Below, piece by piece: positions 16,130-28,864 of a DNA stretch of 49,218 bases (its first letter is position 1; the number at the start of each line of letters is the position of its first letter). A program made the translations under genes and the position numbers. Source of the stretch: Betaproteobacteria bacterium (GTDB taxonomy: Bacteria > Pseudomonadota > Gammaproteobacteria > Burkholderiales > SG8-39); contig VBCH01000006.1 in assembly GCA_005884455.1 (NCBI GenBank), positions 1 to 49,218 of the forward strand. The letters are read 5' to 3'. The notes below the pieces were generated by a model. The model searched no databases. It had not been told where the DNA came from and saw only the letters and a list, made by a program, of their open reading frames with translations.

Positions 16130-18715
16130 GTGACCAAGAAACTCATCATCGCCGAAAAGCCCTCCGTTGCGAACGATATCGCCCGTACCTTGGGTGGGTT
16201 CATACGCCACGGCGACTACTACGAAAGCCGCGACCACGTGCTTTCATCCGCGATCGGCCATCTGCTAGAGCTCGTTCCGCCAGAAGGCGTCGAGGTCAAG
16301 CGAGGCAAATGGTCTTTTGCCAACCTTCCGGTGATTCCGCCGCACTTCGATCTCAAGCCGATCGAGCGTACTGAAGAGCGTCTCAAGCTCCTCGTCAAGC
16401 TGCTCCGTCGTAAGGATCTGACCGGAGTAATAAACGCCTGTGACGCGGGCCGGGAAGGCGAGTTGATCTTCCGGTATATCGTTCAACATGCCGGTAACAA
16501 AAAGCCCATAGAGCGCTTGTGGCTGCAGTCGATGACGCAAGGCTCCATTAAGGAAGGTTTCGAGAAGCTGCGCCAGGACCGTGAGTTGCGTCCGCTCGCC
16601 GACGCCGCCTTGTGCCGCTCCGAATCGGATTGGCTCATCGGCATCAACGGTACGCGTGCCATGACGGCCTTCAACTCGAAAGAAGGCGGTTTCTACAAGA
16701 CCACGGTCGGCCGCGTGCAGACACCGACGCTTGCAATTCTCGTCGAGCGCGAGGAACGCATACGCAATTTCAAACCACGCGACTATTGGGAGATCCACGC
16801 CACGTTCGCCGCCGCGGCCGGTGAGTACGCCGGTCGCTGGTTCGACGAAAACTTCCAAAAGGAAAAGGAGGATGCCGAGGCAAGACCCGAAAGGTTGTGG
16901 GAAGAGAAGCGCGCCGCCGCCATCGGCGCGAAATGCCTGGGAAAGCCGGGCGTTGCCACCGAAGAGGCGAAGCCAGCCTCGCAGCTCTCACCTCTTCTCT
17001 ATGACTTGACGAGCCTGCAGCGCGAAGCAAACGGTCGCTTCGGCTTCTCAGCCAAAACCACGCTCGCGCTTGCCCAGGCGCTCTACGAAAGACACAAAGC
17101 CCTTACCTATCCAAGGACCGATTCGCGTGCATTACCCGAGGACTATCTCGGCACGGTGAAGAAGACGCTTGACGCATTCGTCGCGCAGAAATCGGGCTAC
17201 GCGCGCCACGCGGCTCAGATACTCAAGAAGGGCTGGGTCAAGCCGAATAGACGCATATTCGACAACAAGAAGATTTCCGACCACTTCGCAATCATCCCCA
17301 CGATCCAGAGGCCGGGGCATCTCTCCGAGGCGGAAGGGAAGCTTTACGATCTGGTCGTCAAGCGCTTTCTCGCGGTGTTCTTCCCAGCAGCGGAGTATCT
17401 CGTGACGACGCGAGTCACCCGCGTCGAAGGCGAAGCGTTCAAGACCGAGGGCCGAGTGATGACCGAAGCCGGCTGGCTCCAGGTCTACGGCAAGGAAGCT
17501 GAAACTGGCGAATCGCCGACCCTCGTCGCGATCGAGAACGAAGAGAAAGTGCGCACGCGCGATGTGGATGTTCGCGCCATTCGGACAAAGCCGCCGGCCC
17601 GCTTCACAGAAGCCACGCTGCTCTCGGCGATGGAAGGCGCCGGAAAACTGGTTGAGGACGAGGAGCTGCGCGAAGCGATGAGCGAGAAGGGACTGGGTAC
17701 GCCGGCAACTCGCGCGCAGATCATCGAGGGCCTCATTTACGAGGACTATGTGCACCGCATCGGTCGCGAGCTCCAGCCGACACCGAAGGCGTCGTCGCTC
17801 CTTTTCGCGTTGCGCCACTTTGGGGTGAACGAATTGTGCTCACCGGAACTCACCGGGAACTGGGAATTCAAGCTCAAACAGATGGAGCACGGGGATCTTC
17901 CGCGCAGCGCGTTCATGGACCAAATTGTCGATCTCACGCGTGAGATGGTTTCGCGCATCAAGAACGGCGACATCCCCGACACCGTGTTCCTCACCCTGAA
18001 GACTCCGTGTCCCAAGTGCGGCGGCAAGGTGCAGGAGACCTATCGCAAGTTCAAATGCCAGAAGTGCGACTTTGCGATCTGGAAAGTCGTGTCGAGCCGC
18101 GAGTTCGCCCCGGAGGAAATCGAGACGCTGATCGCCAAGCGCTCGGTTGGACCCCTGACCGGTTTCCGCAGCCGAGTCGGCAAGCCGTTTGCCGCAATGG
18201 TGCGGCTTACGCCCGAGTTTCGCGCTGAGTTTGACTTTGGGCGGCAGGCCGATGCCGACGGCACTGCGGCGAAGGTGGATTTTTCAGCGCTGACCCCGCT
18301 CGGCCCCTGCCCAAAATGTGGCGGCCGAGTGTTCGAGCAGCCGATGGCCTATGTCTGCGAGAACAGCGTCAACCCCGAGCGGCGCTGTGACTTTCGCTCC
18401 GGGCGCGTCATCTTGCAGCGGCCTGTTGAGCCCGAGGAGATACGGAAGTTGCTCGCAACGGGAAAGACCGATCTTTTGCACCGTTTCATTTCCCGCAAAG
18501 GCAGACCGTTCTCAGCGTTTCTAGTGCGCACTTCAGATGGCAAAGTGGGGTTCGAGTTCGCGCCTCGCACGGCGAGATCCCCCGTGCCCTCCCCGTCGAG
18601 GAAAGCGGAAGCCGAAGAGACCCCAACGAAGGCGAAAGCGGAAAGGAAGCAGAAAACGCGCGCGAAAGGACTTGCCCATCGCGCTCGGACACCTCGAAAC
18701 AAGCGAGCGGCGTAA
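16130..18715 (+). CDS. topB: DNA topoisomerase III (type IA)
   Basis: An 861-residue type IA topoisomerase. The N-terminal Toprim domain begins KKLIIAEKPSVANDIA and carries the acidic motif DAGREGELIFR. The catalytic tyrosine is Tyr327 in ALTYPRTDSRALP. After the core there are two C-terminal zinc-ribbon-like units (CPKCGGKVQETYRKFKCQKC near 625 and a second CPKCGG near 725), then a very basic, Lys/Arg-rich tail of about 45 residues. The start is taken as GTG (16130), which places Met-Thr-Lys-Lys at the N-terminus as in homologues; a TTG three codons upstream is an alternative. It converges on gyrB with only 14 bases between stops. Confidence 0.93.
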   Translation: MTKKLIIAEKPSVANDIARTLGGFIRHGDYYESRDHVLSSAIGHLLELVPPEGVEVKRGKWSFANLPVIPPHFDLKPIERTEERLKLLVKLLRRKDLTGVINACDAGREGELIFRYIVQHAGNKKPIERLWLQSMTQGSIKEGFEKLRQDRELRPLADAALCRSESDWLIGINGTRAMTAFNSKEGGFYKTTVGRVQTPTLAILVEREERIRNFKPRDYWEIHATFAAAAGEYAGRWFDENFQKEKEDAEARPERLWEEKRAAAIGAKCLGKPGVATEEAKPASQLSPLLYDLTSLQREANGRFGFSAKTTLALAQALYERHKALTYPRTDSRALPEDYLGTVKKTLDAFVAQKSGYARHAAQILKKGWVKPNRRIFDNKKISDHFAIIPTIQRPGHLSEAEGKLYDLVVKRFLAVFFPAAEYLVTTRVTRVEGEAFKTEGRVMTEAGWLQVYGKEAETGESPTLVAIENEEKVRTRDVDVRAIRTKPPARFTEATLLSAMEGAGKLVEDEELREAMSEKGLGTPATRAQIIEGLIYEDYVHRIGRELQPTPKASSLLFALRHFGVNELCSPELTGNWEFKLKQMEHGDLPRSAFMDQIVDLTREMVSRIKNGDIPDTVFLTLKTPCPKCGGKVQETYRKFKCQKCDFAIWKVVSSREFAPEEIETLIAKRSVGPLTGFRSRVGKPFAAMVRLTPEFRAEFDFGRQADADGTAAKVDFSALTPLGPCPKCGGRVFEQPMAYVCENSVNPERRCDFRSGRVILQRPVEPEEIRKLLATGKTDLLHRFISRKGRPFSAFLVRTSDGKVGFEFAPRTARSPVPSPSRKAEAEETPTKAKAERKQKTRAKGLAHRARTPRNKRAA

Positions 18716-18729
18716 GATCTCTTGCCCGC

Positions 18730-22279
<3,550 letters not shown>

Positions 22280-22317
22280 TTTATTTCCTTGATTATGATG
22301 ATGATCGCGATCTTCTT

Positions 22318-22326
22318 GGTGGATAA
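22318..22326 (-). promoter_or_regulatory. DnaA box (one mismatch)
   Basis: On the minus strand it reads TTATCCACC, one change from the TTATCCACA consensus. It is within the dnaN-dnaA gap. Confidence 0.55.
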
Positions 22327-22440
22327 CTCTGTACGACTGCTGGAGGAACGACGCCCCAGGGTTCGTAAGCTGTTGGTAAAGTGCAGATTAGGCTGTGGTA
22401 AAAAGATGAGCAAGAAGACGCGATCCCCCGGCGGCGCCAT

Positions 22441-22449
22441 TTATCCACA
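22441..22449 (+). promoter_or_regulatory. DnaA box (perfect consensus)
   Basis: TTATCCACA on the plus strand, 29 bases beyond the 3' end of dnaA. Confidence 0.7.
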
Positions 22450-22477
22450 ATTCGTCTCAGAGTTGTGCGCAGCTTGT

Positions 22478-23824
22478 TCACCCTTTGAGTACCTGCTCGA
22501 GCACGTGGTAATCGCGGTTGATGTCGTGATTCTTCTCTCGCAGTGTCGCAATGGTGCGACACGCATGGAGAACGGTCGTGTGGTCCCGGTTGCCGAACGC
22601 ATCGCCAATATCCGGCAAACTCATCTGGGTGAGGTCCTTCGCGAGCGCCATTGCGAGCTGGCGGGGTCGAGCGACGTTTCGGTTGCGTTTTTTTGAGTGC
22701 ATGTCGGATACCTTGATCTTGTAGTACTCGGCGACGGTCTTCTGGATGTTGTCTACGGTGATTTGCCGGTTTTGCGCGGTTAGGAGGTCCTTGAGAGCCT
22801 CCTTGGCCGTGTCAAGGGTAATGTCTCGGCCGTTGAAGCGCGAATAAGCAATGACGCTCTTCAGCGCGCCTTCCAGTTCGCGTACGTTCGAGCGGATGTG
22901 CTTGGCGATGAAGAAAGCGACTTCCTCTGACAGTTTGAGCGAAAGTGCTTCGGCTTTTTTTAAAATGATTGCGACTCGCATTTCCTGCTCCGGGGGCTCT
23001 ATCGCCACCGTCAGGCCCCAGGAAAAACGCGATTTGAGGCGCTCGTCGATTCCCGCAAGATCTTTCGGATATGTATCGCAGGTGATGATGAGCTGCTTGT
23101 GGGCCTCGATCAGCGCATTGAACGCGTAAAAAAATTCCTCCTGTGTACGGTCCTTTCCGGTGAAAAACTGGATGTCATCGATCAACAGGAGATCGAGCGA
23201 GTGGTAGTATCGTTTGAACTCATCGAAGGATTTCTGTTGATAGGCTCTGATGACGTCAGAGACGTACTGAGCGGCGTGGAGATAGCGCACCCGCGCACTC
23301 GGGTGCTGCGCGAGAACAAGGTTGCCGACCGCGTGAATGAGATGGGTCTTTCCCAAGCCCACGCCACCGTAGATGAAGAGCGGGTTGTACGATGTACCCG
23401 GATGTTCGGCGACCTGCAGTGCGGCGGCGCGCGCGAGCTGATTGGCTTTTCCGGCGACAAAACCGTCGAAGCTGAATTCTGGAATGAGGCTCGAACGCTC
23501 AGCGTGCGGAGATCGAGGCGCGAGAGAGCGTGCAACGCGGATCGCGGGGGCAGGAGCCTGAGCAGGTTCCGGTGCGCTCGCTGTTTCGAGATTGAGCGAT
23601 ACGCGGATTGGGGACGAGAAGAATTCTGCGCCCATCGCCTCGATGCGGGGAACGAAACGCTCTTTCACCCACTGCAGCACAAAGCGGTTGGGGGCAAGCA
23701 AGCGCAGCTCCCCGGATGGCGCTGCCGAAGCGTCCAGTTTGAGCGGCCGGATCCAGGTATTAAACTGCTGAGCGGGAAGCTCTTTTTCGAAGCGAGTCAG
23801 GCACGAGGCCCAGAAACCCTGCAT
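22478..23824 (-). CDS. dnaA: Chromosomal replication initiator DnaA
   Basis: A 448-residue initiator. Domain I is at the N-terminus ([21 protein letters not shown]), then a short Pro/Ala-rich domain II, an AAA+ domain III with Walker [15 protein letters not shown] and Walker [10 protein letters not shown], and domain IV. The DNA-binding signature is in [18 protein letters not shown]-DnaA binds DnaA boxes and melts oriC. A perfect DnaA box 63 bases upstream of the start suggests autoregulation. It is transcribed divergently from rpmH. Confidence 0.97.
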   Translation of the reverse strand: MQGFWASCLTRFEKELPAQQFNTWIRPLKLDASAAPSGELRLLAPNRFVLQWVKERFVPRIEAMGAEFFSSPIRVSLNLETASAPEPAQAPAPAIRVARSLAPRSPHAERSSLIPEFSFDGFVAGKANQLARAAALQVAEHPGTSYNPLFIYGGVGLGKTHLIHAVGNLVLAQHPSARVRYLHAAQYVSDVIRAYQQKSFDEFKRYYHSLDLLLIDDIQFFTGKDRTQEEFFYAFNALIEAHKQLIITCDTYPKDLAGIDERLKSRFSWGLTVAIEPPEQEMRVAIILKKAEALSLKLSEEVAFFIAKHIRSNVRELEGALKSVIAYSRFNGRDITLDTAKEALKDLLTAQNRQITVDNIQKTVAEYYKIKVSDMHSKKRNRNVARPRQLAMALAKDLTQMSLPDIGDAFGNRDHTTVLHACRTIATLREKNHDINRDYHVLEQVLKG

Positions 23825-23886
23825 GGAGACTTATCTGGTTCGGTTCGGGGAAAACGGCGCAGCAATTTTACCTGTTTCCTGGAAAG

Positions 23887-23895
23887 TTATCCACA
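23887..23895 (+). promoter_or_regulatory. DnaA box upstream of dnaA
   Basis: A perfect TTATCCACA in the 154-base dnaA-rpmH divergent gap. It may serve dnaA autoregulation, the origin, or both. Confidence 0.65.
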
Positions 23896-23915
23896 GCCGC
23901 TGAGAGCTTAATTCT

Positions 23916-23945
23916 TTGACAATTCTCGCTAAAATATCGTTTAAT
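23916..23945 (+). promoter_or_regulatory. Sigma-70 promoter for rpmH-rnpA-yidD-yidC-mnmE
   Basis: A perfect -35 element TTGACA (23916-23921), an 18-base spacer and a -10 element TTTAAT (23940-23945, 5 of 6 matches) lie 33 bases before the rpmH start. The surrounding 60 bases are AT-rich. A strong promoter is expected for this ribosomal-protein operon. Confidence 0.6.
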
Positions 23946-23978
23946 TAAAGGTTATTGTCCGCTTCGGGAATCCCCCTA

Positions 23979-24113
23979 ATGAAACGTACTTTTCACCCTT
24001 CGGTTGTTCGCAGGAAGCGTACTCACGGGTTTCTTGTCCGCATGCGCACGCGAGGGGGCCGGGCCGTGCTTCGGGCACGCCGCGCTAAAGGGCGTGCCCG
24101 TTTGAGCGTTTGA
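23979..24113 (+). CDS. rpmH: 50S ribosomal protein L34
   Basis: A 44-residue, very basic protein with the L34 signature: it begins [18 protein letters not shown] and continues with the R-G-G-R core and an RRAKGR tail. The usual Gln at position 6 is His here. The stop codon overlaps the rnpA TTG start (TTGA). It heads the conserved rpmH-rnpA-yidD-yidC-mnmE operon. Confidence 0.95.
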   Translation: MKRTFHPSVVRRKRTHGFLVRMRTRGGRAVLRARRAKGRARLSV

Positions 24114-24433
24114 GCGCTCGCAGGCGCTACAGTCGAAGGCAGCGGCTCGGAACGGCCGATATTGCATCGCTGCTTTCCAGCGGGCGAGCACTCAAGCGTC
24201 CCGGGTTCAGCGTGCTATTCAGAGCAAACCTCCTCGGCGTTCCCAGACTAGGTCTCATCGTTCCCAAGCGCGTCTTTCCGCGCGCAGTCGACCGCAGCCG
24301 AATGAAGCGTTTGTTGCGGGAGTTGTTTCGAGCTCAACAGGCGCGACTTGGAAGCCGCGATATTCTGATTCGTTTGACCGCAGGTACAGTCGCATTGGCG
24401 GAGGTCGAGCGATGCCTATTAGGATCGTCGTGA
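24110..24433 (+). CDS. rnpA: Ribonuclease P protein component
   Basis: A 107-residue basic protein that assists the RNase P RNA in tRNA 5' maturation. The family motif appears as [16 protein letters not shown]. In most homologues this reads RNRxKR; here the Asn is Ser. The start is TTG, overlapping the rpmH stop by 4 bases, and the first residues ([12 protein letters not shown]) fit the family. It overlaps yidD by 22 bases. Confidence 0.92.
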   Translation: MSARRRYSRRQRLGTADIASLLSSGRALKRPGFSVLFRANLLGVPRLGLIVPKRVFPRAVDRSRMKRLLRELFRAQQARLGSRDILIRLTAGTVALAEVERCLLGSS

Positions 24434-24639
24434 GCAGATTGTTGTCGCTCTTGATTCGGAGTTATCGCTACGGCCTGAGCCCGCTGCTGGGGATGCATTG
24501 CCGTTTCCATCCTTCCTGCTCCGCGTACGCGCTGGAGGCTCTCGAACGCCACGGCGCGGTGCACGGCGCGTGGCTTGCTCTCACCCGCCTTGCGCGGTGT
24601 CATCCTTGGAACCCAGGTGGTCATGATCCGGTCCCGTAA
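24412..24639 (+). CDS. yidD: Membrane protein insertion efficiency factor YidD
   Basis: A 75-residue YidD. The hydrophobic/amphipathic N-terminus is followed by the three-Cys pattern of the family: [18 protein letters not shown] and [17 protein letters not shown]. It assists YidC/Sec-dependent insertion. Its start lies inside rnpA (22-base overlap), and yidC follows directly. Confidence 0.95.
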   Translation: MPIRIVVSRLLSLLIRSYRYGLSPLLGMHCRFHPSCSAYALEALERHGAVHGAWLALTRLARCHPWNPGGHDPVP

Positions 24640-24654
24640 TTGTCTGCCCCCCTC

Positions 24655-26268
24655 ATGGACACTCAGCGTCTGATCCTCTTCTTCGTATTCTCTTTCTCGC
24701 TGCTGCTCCTTTGGGAGGCGTGGCAGAAGGAGCTTCGGCCGGCTGCACCTGCGGTGCCCGCTTCGCCTTTATCGGCTCCCGCGCCGGGCGCTCCAGCGAC
24801 GGCGCCGGGTGCAAGCGTCGTTCCGGCGGTCAATGCTCCTCAAAGCGGGCAGCGCGTGCGCGTCCGCACCGACACCGTGGTCGCGTACATCGACACACAA
24901 GGTGGTGACCTGGTTTACCTGGAACTTCTGCAACACAGAGATACCATCGATGGAAGCAAAAATCTGGTACTGCTTGGACCCGAGCATCACTATGCCGCCC
25001 AAAGTGGCTTGACGGGCGGCCTGCCGTTCCACAGGACGCTCTTCACGACTGCGGAATTGGAGTCAACTCTCGTTCCGGGGAAGGACAACCTGGAGGTTCG
25101 GCTCGAGGCAAACGCGCCCGACGGAGTGAAGGTGACAAAAATTCTCACCTTCCATCGCGCCAGTTACCAGATCGATATCACCGAGGAGATCAGAAACGGC
25201 ACGGCGTCGCCCGTCTCGACCTTCGCCTATTTCCAGCTCACACGCGACGGCAAAGCCCCGCCGGGCGATCCCCGCATGGCGCAGACGTATACGGGCGCCG
25301 CGCTGTACACCGAGCAGGACAAGTTTCAAAAGGTGCCCTTCAGCGACATCGACAAGGGGAAGTTCCCATCGAAAAAGTCGAGCGACGGCTGGGTCGCGAT
25401 TATCCAACACTACTTTGTCGCTGCTCTCTTGCCGACCGACAAGGTGCCGCGCGATTTCTATGCGAGCAGGCTCTCCGAGGACCTTTACTCCGTAGGCGTG
25501 AAGATCCCGGTCGGGCCGGTCGCGCCGGGCTCCACCGCGCGGGTCACAGTACCGCTTTACGCCGGTCCGCAGGACCAAGATCACCTCAAGGCGCTTGAAC
25601 CCGGACTGGAGCTGGTAGTTGACTACGGATTGTTTTCAGTGATCGCAAAACCGCTTTTCTGGGTGCTGAAGCTCTTTCACAGCTGGCTCGGGAACTGGGG
25701 CCTGGCGATCATCCTGCTCACCGTGGTCATCAAACTGATTTTCTTCCCGCTGTCGGCCGCGAGCTACCGCTCGATGGCCAAAATGAAGCTGGTAACGCCG
25801 CGGCTGATGAAGCTCCGCGAGCAGTATGCAGATGACAAAGCGAAGCTGAACCAGGCGATGATGGATATGTACAAGACCGAGAAGATCAACCCGCTTGGAG
25901 GTTGCCTGCCAATTCTCGTGCAGATTCCGGTTTTCATTGCGCTCTACTGGGTGCTCTTCGAAAGCGTGGAGCTGCGCAATGCACCGTTCTATCTCTGGAT
26001 CAAGGATCTCTCCGCACCCGATCCTTGGTATGTGCTTCCAACGCTGATGATGGCTTCTATGATCGTTCAGACCAAGATGAATCCCACACCACCCGATCCG
26101 GTTCAGGCCAAGGTCATGATGATCATGCCGTTCGTCTTCGGGGTGATGTTTTACTTCTTCGCCTCGGGCCTGGTTCTCTACTGGTTCGTCAACAATATCC
26201 TGTCGATCCTGCAGCAGTGGCAAATCACCCGCATGATCGGGGGAGACAAGACCAGCGCCAAACGCTGA
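24655..26268 (+). CDS. yidC: Membrane protein insertase YidC
   Basis: A 537-residue insertase. An N-terminal membrane anchor (MDTQRLILFFVFSFSLLLL) is followed by a Pro/Ala linker, a large periplasmic beta domain (about 60-340) and the conserved five-helix core. The core contains the cytoplasmic hairpin (KLREQYADDKAKLNQAMM) and the segment NPLGGCLPILVQIPVFIALY. ATG 24655 gives the canonical start; a TTG five codons upstream is in frame but less likely. It is the fourth gene of the rpmH operon. Confidence 0.96.
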   Translation: MDTQRLILFFVFSFSLLLLWEAWQKELRPAAPAVPASPLSAPAPGAPATAPGASVVPAVNAPQSGQRVRVRTDTVVAYIDTQGGDLVYLELLQHRDTIDGSKNLVLLGPEHHYAAQSGLTGGLPFHRTLFTTAELESTLVPGKDNLEVRLEANAPDGVKVTKILTFHRASYQIDITEEIRNGTASPVSTFAYFQLTRDGKAPPGDPRMAQTYTGAALYTEQDKFQKVPFSDIDKGKFPSKKSSDGWVAIIQHYFVAALLPTDKVPRDFYASRLSEDLYSVGVKIPVGPVAPGSTARVTVPLYAGPQDQDHLKALEPGLELVVDYGLFSVIAKPLFWVLKLFHSWLGNWGLAIILLTVVIKLIFFPLSAASYRSMAKMKLVTPRLMKLREQYADDKAKLNQAMMDMYKTEKINPLGGCLPILVQIPVFIALYWVLFESVELRNAPFYLWIKDLSAPDPWYVLPTLMMASMIVQTKMNPTPPDPVQAKVMMIMPFVFGVMFYFFASGLVLYWFVNNILSILQQWQITRMIGGDKTSAKR

Positions 26269-26312
26269 GGTGCTGTCCGATGGCGGGCAGACAATAACGC
26301 CTGGAAGCGAGC

Positions 26313-27662
26313 ATGGCGGGACCCTCGGATAGCGACGTGATTGCGGCTGTTGCGACTGCGTCCGGAAGAGCCGGTATCGGCGTCGTGCGCGTGTCCGGGA
26401 AGACGCTAGATCGGCTTGCATCGCGCTTGCTCGGTGGCGTACCGGCACCGCGCCTGGCCGTGCGCGCGGTTTTCCGCGACGCTGCCGGCCAAGCGATCGA
26501 CGACGGCATCGCGCTTTTCTTTCCCGCGCCGGCATCCTACACGGGTGAAGACGTGCTCGAGCTGCAGGGTCACGGGGGGCCCGTGGTGCTGGGCATGATC
26601 CTGAGGCGGTGCCTGGAACTTGGCGCGCGCCTCGCAGAGCCCGGGGAATTCACTCGTCGCGCTTTCCTAAATGACAAGCTCGATCTCGCTCAAGCCGAGG
26701 GTGTGGCCGATCTTATCGATGCCGCTACCGAGGCCGCGGCGCGTTGCGCACTGCGATCGCTACGGGGGGAATTCTCGGAGGCGATCGGAAACCTTGAAAA
26801 ACGGCTCGTTGAGCTGCGCATGCTCGTGGAAGCGACCCTAGATTTTCCCGAGGAGGAAATCGATGAGGTGGACCGAGAGGACGCCCGCGGGCGGCTGAGG
26901 CACTTGCAGGAGGAAGTGAGTCGCTCGCTCGTCCGCGGTCGTCGGGGCAGCGTACTTCGCAGCGGACTTCAGGTCGTGTTGGCCGGCCAGCCTAACGTAG
27001 GAAAATCGTCGCTTCTCAACCGGCTCGCCGGAGAGGACCTCGCAATCGTCACTGAAATTCCCGGCACCACGCGCGATGCGGTTCGCCAGACCATTCAGAT
27101 CGAGGGCGTGCCGATGAATATCATCGACACCGCCGGTCTGCGTGACACGGTGGACACGGTCGAAGCAATCGGCATCGCGCGCGCCTGGGAGACGATCGGG
27201 CATGCCGACGCGCTGCTTCTGGTCGTCGACGCCCGTTCCGGCGTCACCGCAGCCGATCGGTCCATCGTCGACCGGCTGCCGGGGAAACTCAAGCTCGTCA
27301 CCGTGTTCAACAAAATAGACCTTTCGGGTGATGCGCCGGAGGCGGAGGAGGACGAGCAGGGCTGGCGCATTCACGTCTCTGCCAAGACCGGCGAGGGCAT
27401 CGAGAGCATACGCGAGGCGTTGCTCAAACTGGCTGGCTGGCAGTCGGGGGAAGAGGATGTGTTCATGGCGCGTGAGCGGCACCTCGTTTCCCTCGAGCGC
27501 GTCGCGCAAGCTCTCGACAGGGCTGGACAGACGACGGTGCAGAGCGAGCTTTTCGCGGAAGAACTTCGCTTGGCGCAGCGCGAGCTCGGCTCGATTACCG
27601 GGGAGTTTTCGGCGGATGACCTGCTCGGCCAAATCTTCGCGCGGTTTTGCGTCGGAAAATGA
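26313..27662 (+). CDS. mnmE: tRNA modification GTPase MnmE (TrmE)
   Basis: A 449-residue GTPase that works with MnmG to install (carboxymethyl)aminomethyl groups on U34 of certain tRNAs. The N-terminal formyl-THF-binding domain is followed by a helical domain with the G domain inserted: [16 protein letters not shown] (G1), IPGTTRD (G2), DTAGLRD (G3), NKID (G4). The C-terminal FCVGK contains the conserved Cys. Its stop overlaps the next gene's ATG. mnmG lies 3.3 kb downstream on the same strand. Confidence 0.97.
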   Translation: MAGPSDSDVIAAVATASGRAGIGVVRVSGKTLDRLASRLLGGVPAPRLAVRAVFRDAAGQAIDDGIALFFPAPASYTGEDVLELQGHGGPVVLGMILRRCLELGARLAEPGEFTRRAFLNDKLDLAQAEGVADLIDAATEAAARCALRSLRGEFSEAIGNLEKRLVELRMLVEATLDFPEEEIDEVDREDARGRLRHLQEEVSRSLVRGRRGSVLRSGLQVVLAGQPNVGKSSLLNRLAGEDLAIVTEIPGTTRDAVRQTIQIEGVPMNIIDTAGLRDTVDTVEAIGIARAWETIGHADALLLVVDARSGVTAADRSIVDRLPGKLKLVTVFNKIDLSGDAPEAEEDEQGWRIHVSAKTGEGIESIREALLKLAGWQSGEEDVFMARERHLVSLERVAQALDRAGQTTVQSELFAEELRLAQRELGSITGEFSADDLLGQIFARFCVGK

Positions 27663-28720
27663 TACCGATCCAGTCTTGGATGAAACCTCACCCGGTCTTG
27701 AAGGCGCTCGTGATTTGCGCAGCGGGCGGGGCGCTCTTCAGCGCTGTGCGCGCACCTCTGCCATGGATGCTTGGGCCTTTGCTTGTCATGGCCCTCGGAA
27801 AATTCCTGGGCGCCGATCTAGCTTCGCCAAAGGGGGGCCGAGCGACCGGACAGCTCATCATCGGCTGCGCACTTGGTTTGTACTTCACTCCGGTGGTCGG
27901 CCACGAGGTCGTAGCGCACTGGTATCTGTTGATCGCGGCAGCCATGCTCGCAGTGCTGCTCGCTTATGCGAGCGGCTGGTTCCTAATGCGCAGTGCCGGA
28001 CTCGATTCGACCACTGCGCTTTTCGCAAGCGTCCCCGGCGGCGCGGCAGAAATGACCATTCTTGGAGAGCGTCATGGCGCGCGCTCCGATCGAGTGATTC
28101 TCGCGCAGGCTTTGCGCGTATTCATTGTCGTGCTGATCGTGCCGTTTGTGTTCACCGGAATCGGCATGCACGGTGCCGACGTCTATCGACCCGCGCAGTT
28201 CACCGTTGACGGCTTCGGCTTGGTCGCGTTGCTCGGCACGGCCGCGCTGGTTGGCCTCGTGCTGGCGAAGCTCCGGATACCTAACGCTTGGATGCTCGGC
28301 CCCCTTGGCGTGACCGTAGCCCTTACCTTGGGCGAGGTGAGCCTCTCCGCGATTCCGACGTGGCTGTCCAACACCGCCCAACTCCTAATCGGGTGCTCGC
28401 TCGCCTCGGGATTCGAGCGCGAATCTTTGCGAACTTCACCCCGCTTCATCGGCATGGTTTGCCTCTCAGTGGCGCTCGCAATGCTGGCCTCTGCACTATG
28501 TGCCTGGGGTCTCGCCGTCCTCGGCTCGGTTCCGGTCTCGACCATGGTGCTCGCCACGGCGCCGGGCGGAATGGCGGAGATGTGCGTCACGGCCAAGGTG
28601 CTCCAACTCGGGGTACCGCTCGTCACGGCGGCCCATGTCACGCGGGTGATTATTCTCGTGACCACGACCGCGCCCATGTTCCGGCTCGCGAAACGCCTCC
28701 GGCGCAGCTGGCGGGCCTGA
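27659..28720 (+). CDS. AbrB-family integral membrane protein (COG3180 type)
   Basis: A 353-residue, highly hydrophobic protein with about ten predicted membrane helices. It shows an internal duplication: two units each contain PWMLGPL/AWMLGPL, a GxxLG segment, and a glycine-rich [13 protein letters not shown] or [13 protein letters not shown] motif. This duplicated architecture matches the Gram-negative AbrB duplication family, sometimes annotated as ammonia monooxygenase or regulator without biochemical support. Transport is the likelier role. ATG 27659 overlaps the mnmE stop (ATGA), so translation is coupled; a TTG four codons upstream is discounted. Confidence 0.85.
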   Translation: MIPIQSWMKPHPVLKALVICAAGGALFSAVRAPLPWMLGPLLVMALGKFLGADLASPKGGRATGQLIIGCALGLYFTPVVGHEVVAHWYLLIAAAMLAVLLAYASGWFLMRSAGLDSTTALFASVPGGAAEMTILGERHGARSDRVILAQALRVFIVVLIVPFVFTGIGMHGADVYRPAQFTVDGFGLVALLGTAALVGLVLAKLRIPNAWMLGPLGVTVALTLGEVSLSAIPTWLSNTAQLLIGCSLASGFERESLRTSPRFIGMVCLSVALAMLASALCAWGLAVLGSVPVSTMVLATAPGGMAEMCVTAKVLQLGVPLVTAAHVTRVIILVTTTAPMFRLAKRLRRSWRA

Positions 28721-28747
28721 TCAGCGGATTATCTCGCAAGTATCAGT

Positions 28748-28787
28748 TCTATCACGGCATTTTTCGCTCCTCGCAGATCGTGATAGA
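28748..28787. repeat. Inverted repeat upstream of pckG
   Basis: Perfect 9-base arms, TCTATCACG (28748-28756) and CGTGATAGA (28779-28787), are separated by 22 bases and centred about 97 bases before the pckG ATG. The spacing suggests a two-site operator or a long-loop hairpin rather than a terminator, as no T-tract follows. It may be a regulator site for gluconeogenic control; this is inference. Confidence 0.45.
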
Positions 28788-28864
28788 GTTCTCAGCCTAA
28801 TAGTTCTTTCACGACCAGCAGCCCCGACTCACGTGCTGCCAAGTCGTTATCGCGAGGCCCCAGG

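Larger units (their letters stand above)
22280..22477. other. dnaN-dnaA intergenic region, candidate oriC
   Basis: This 198-base gap holds one perfect DnaA box (22441-22449, TTATCCACA), one with a single mismatch on the opposite strand (22318-22326) and a weaker two-mismatch copy (22394-22402). The end next to dnaN is AT-rich and has two GATC sites close together. With dnaA, dnaN, gyrB, rpmH, parS and parAB nearby, this is a good candidate for all or part of the chromosomal origin. An alternative is the dnaA-rpmH gap. Confidence 0.55.

Noticed and set aside
22290-22305. Short ATG repeat (ATGATGATGATC) next to dnaN
   Set aside because: Too short to be a repeat array; treated as part of the AT-rich intergenic DNA.
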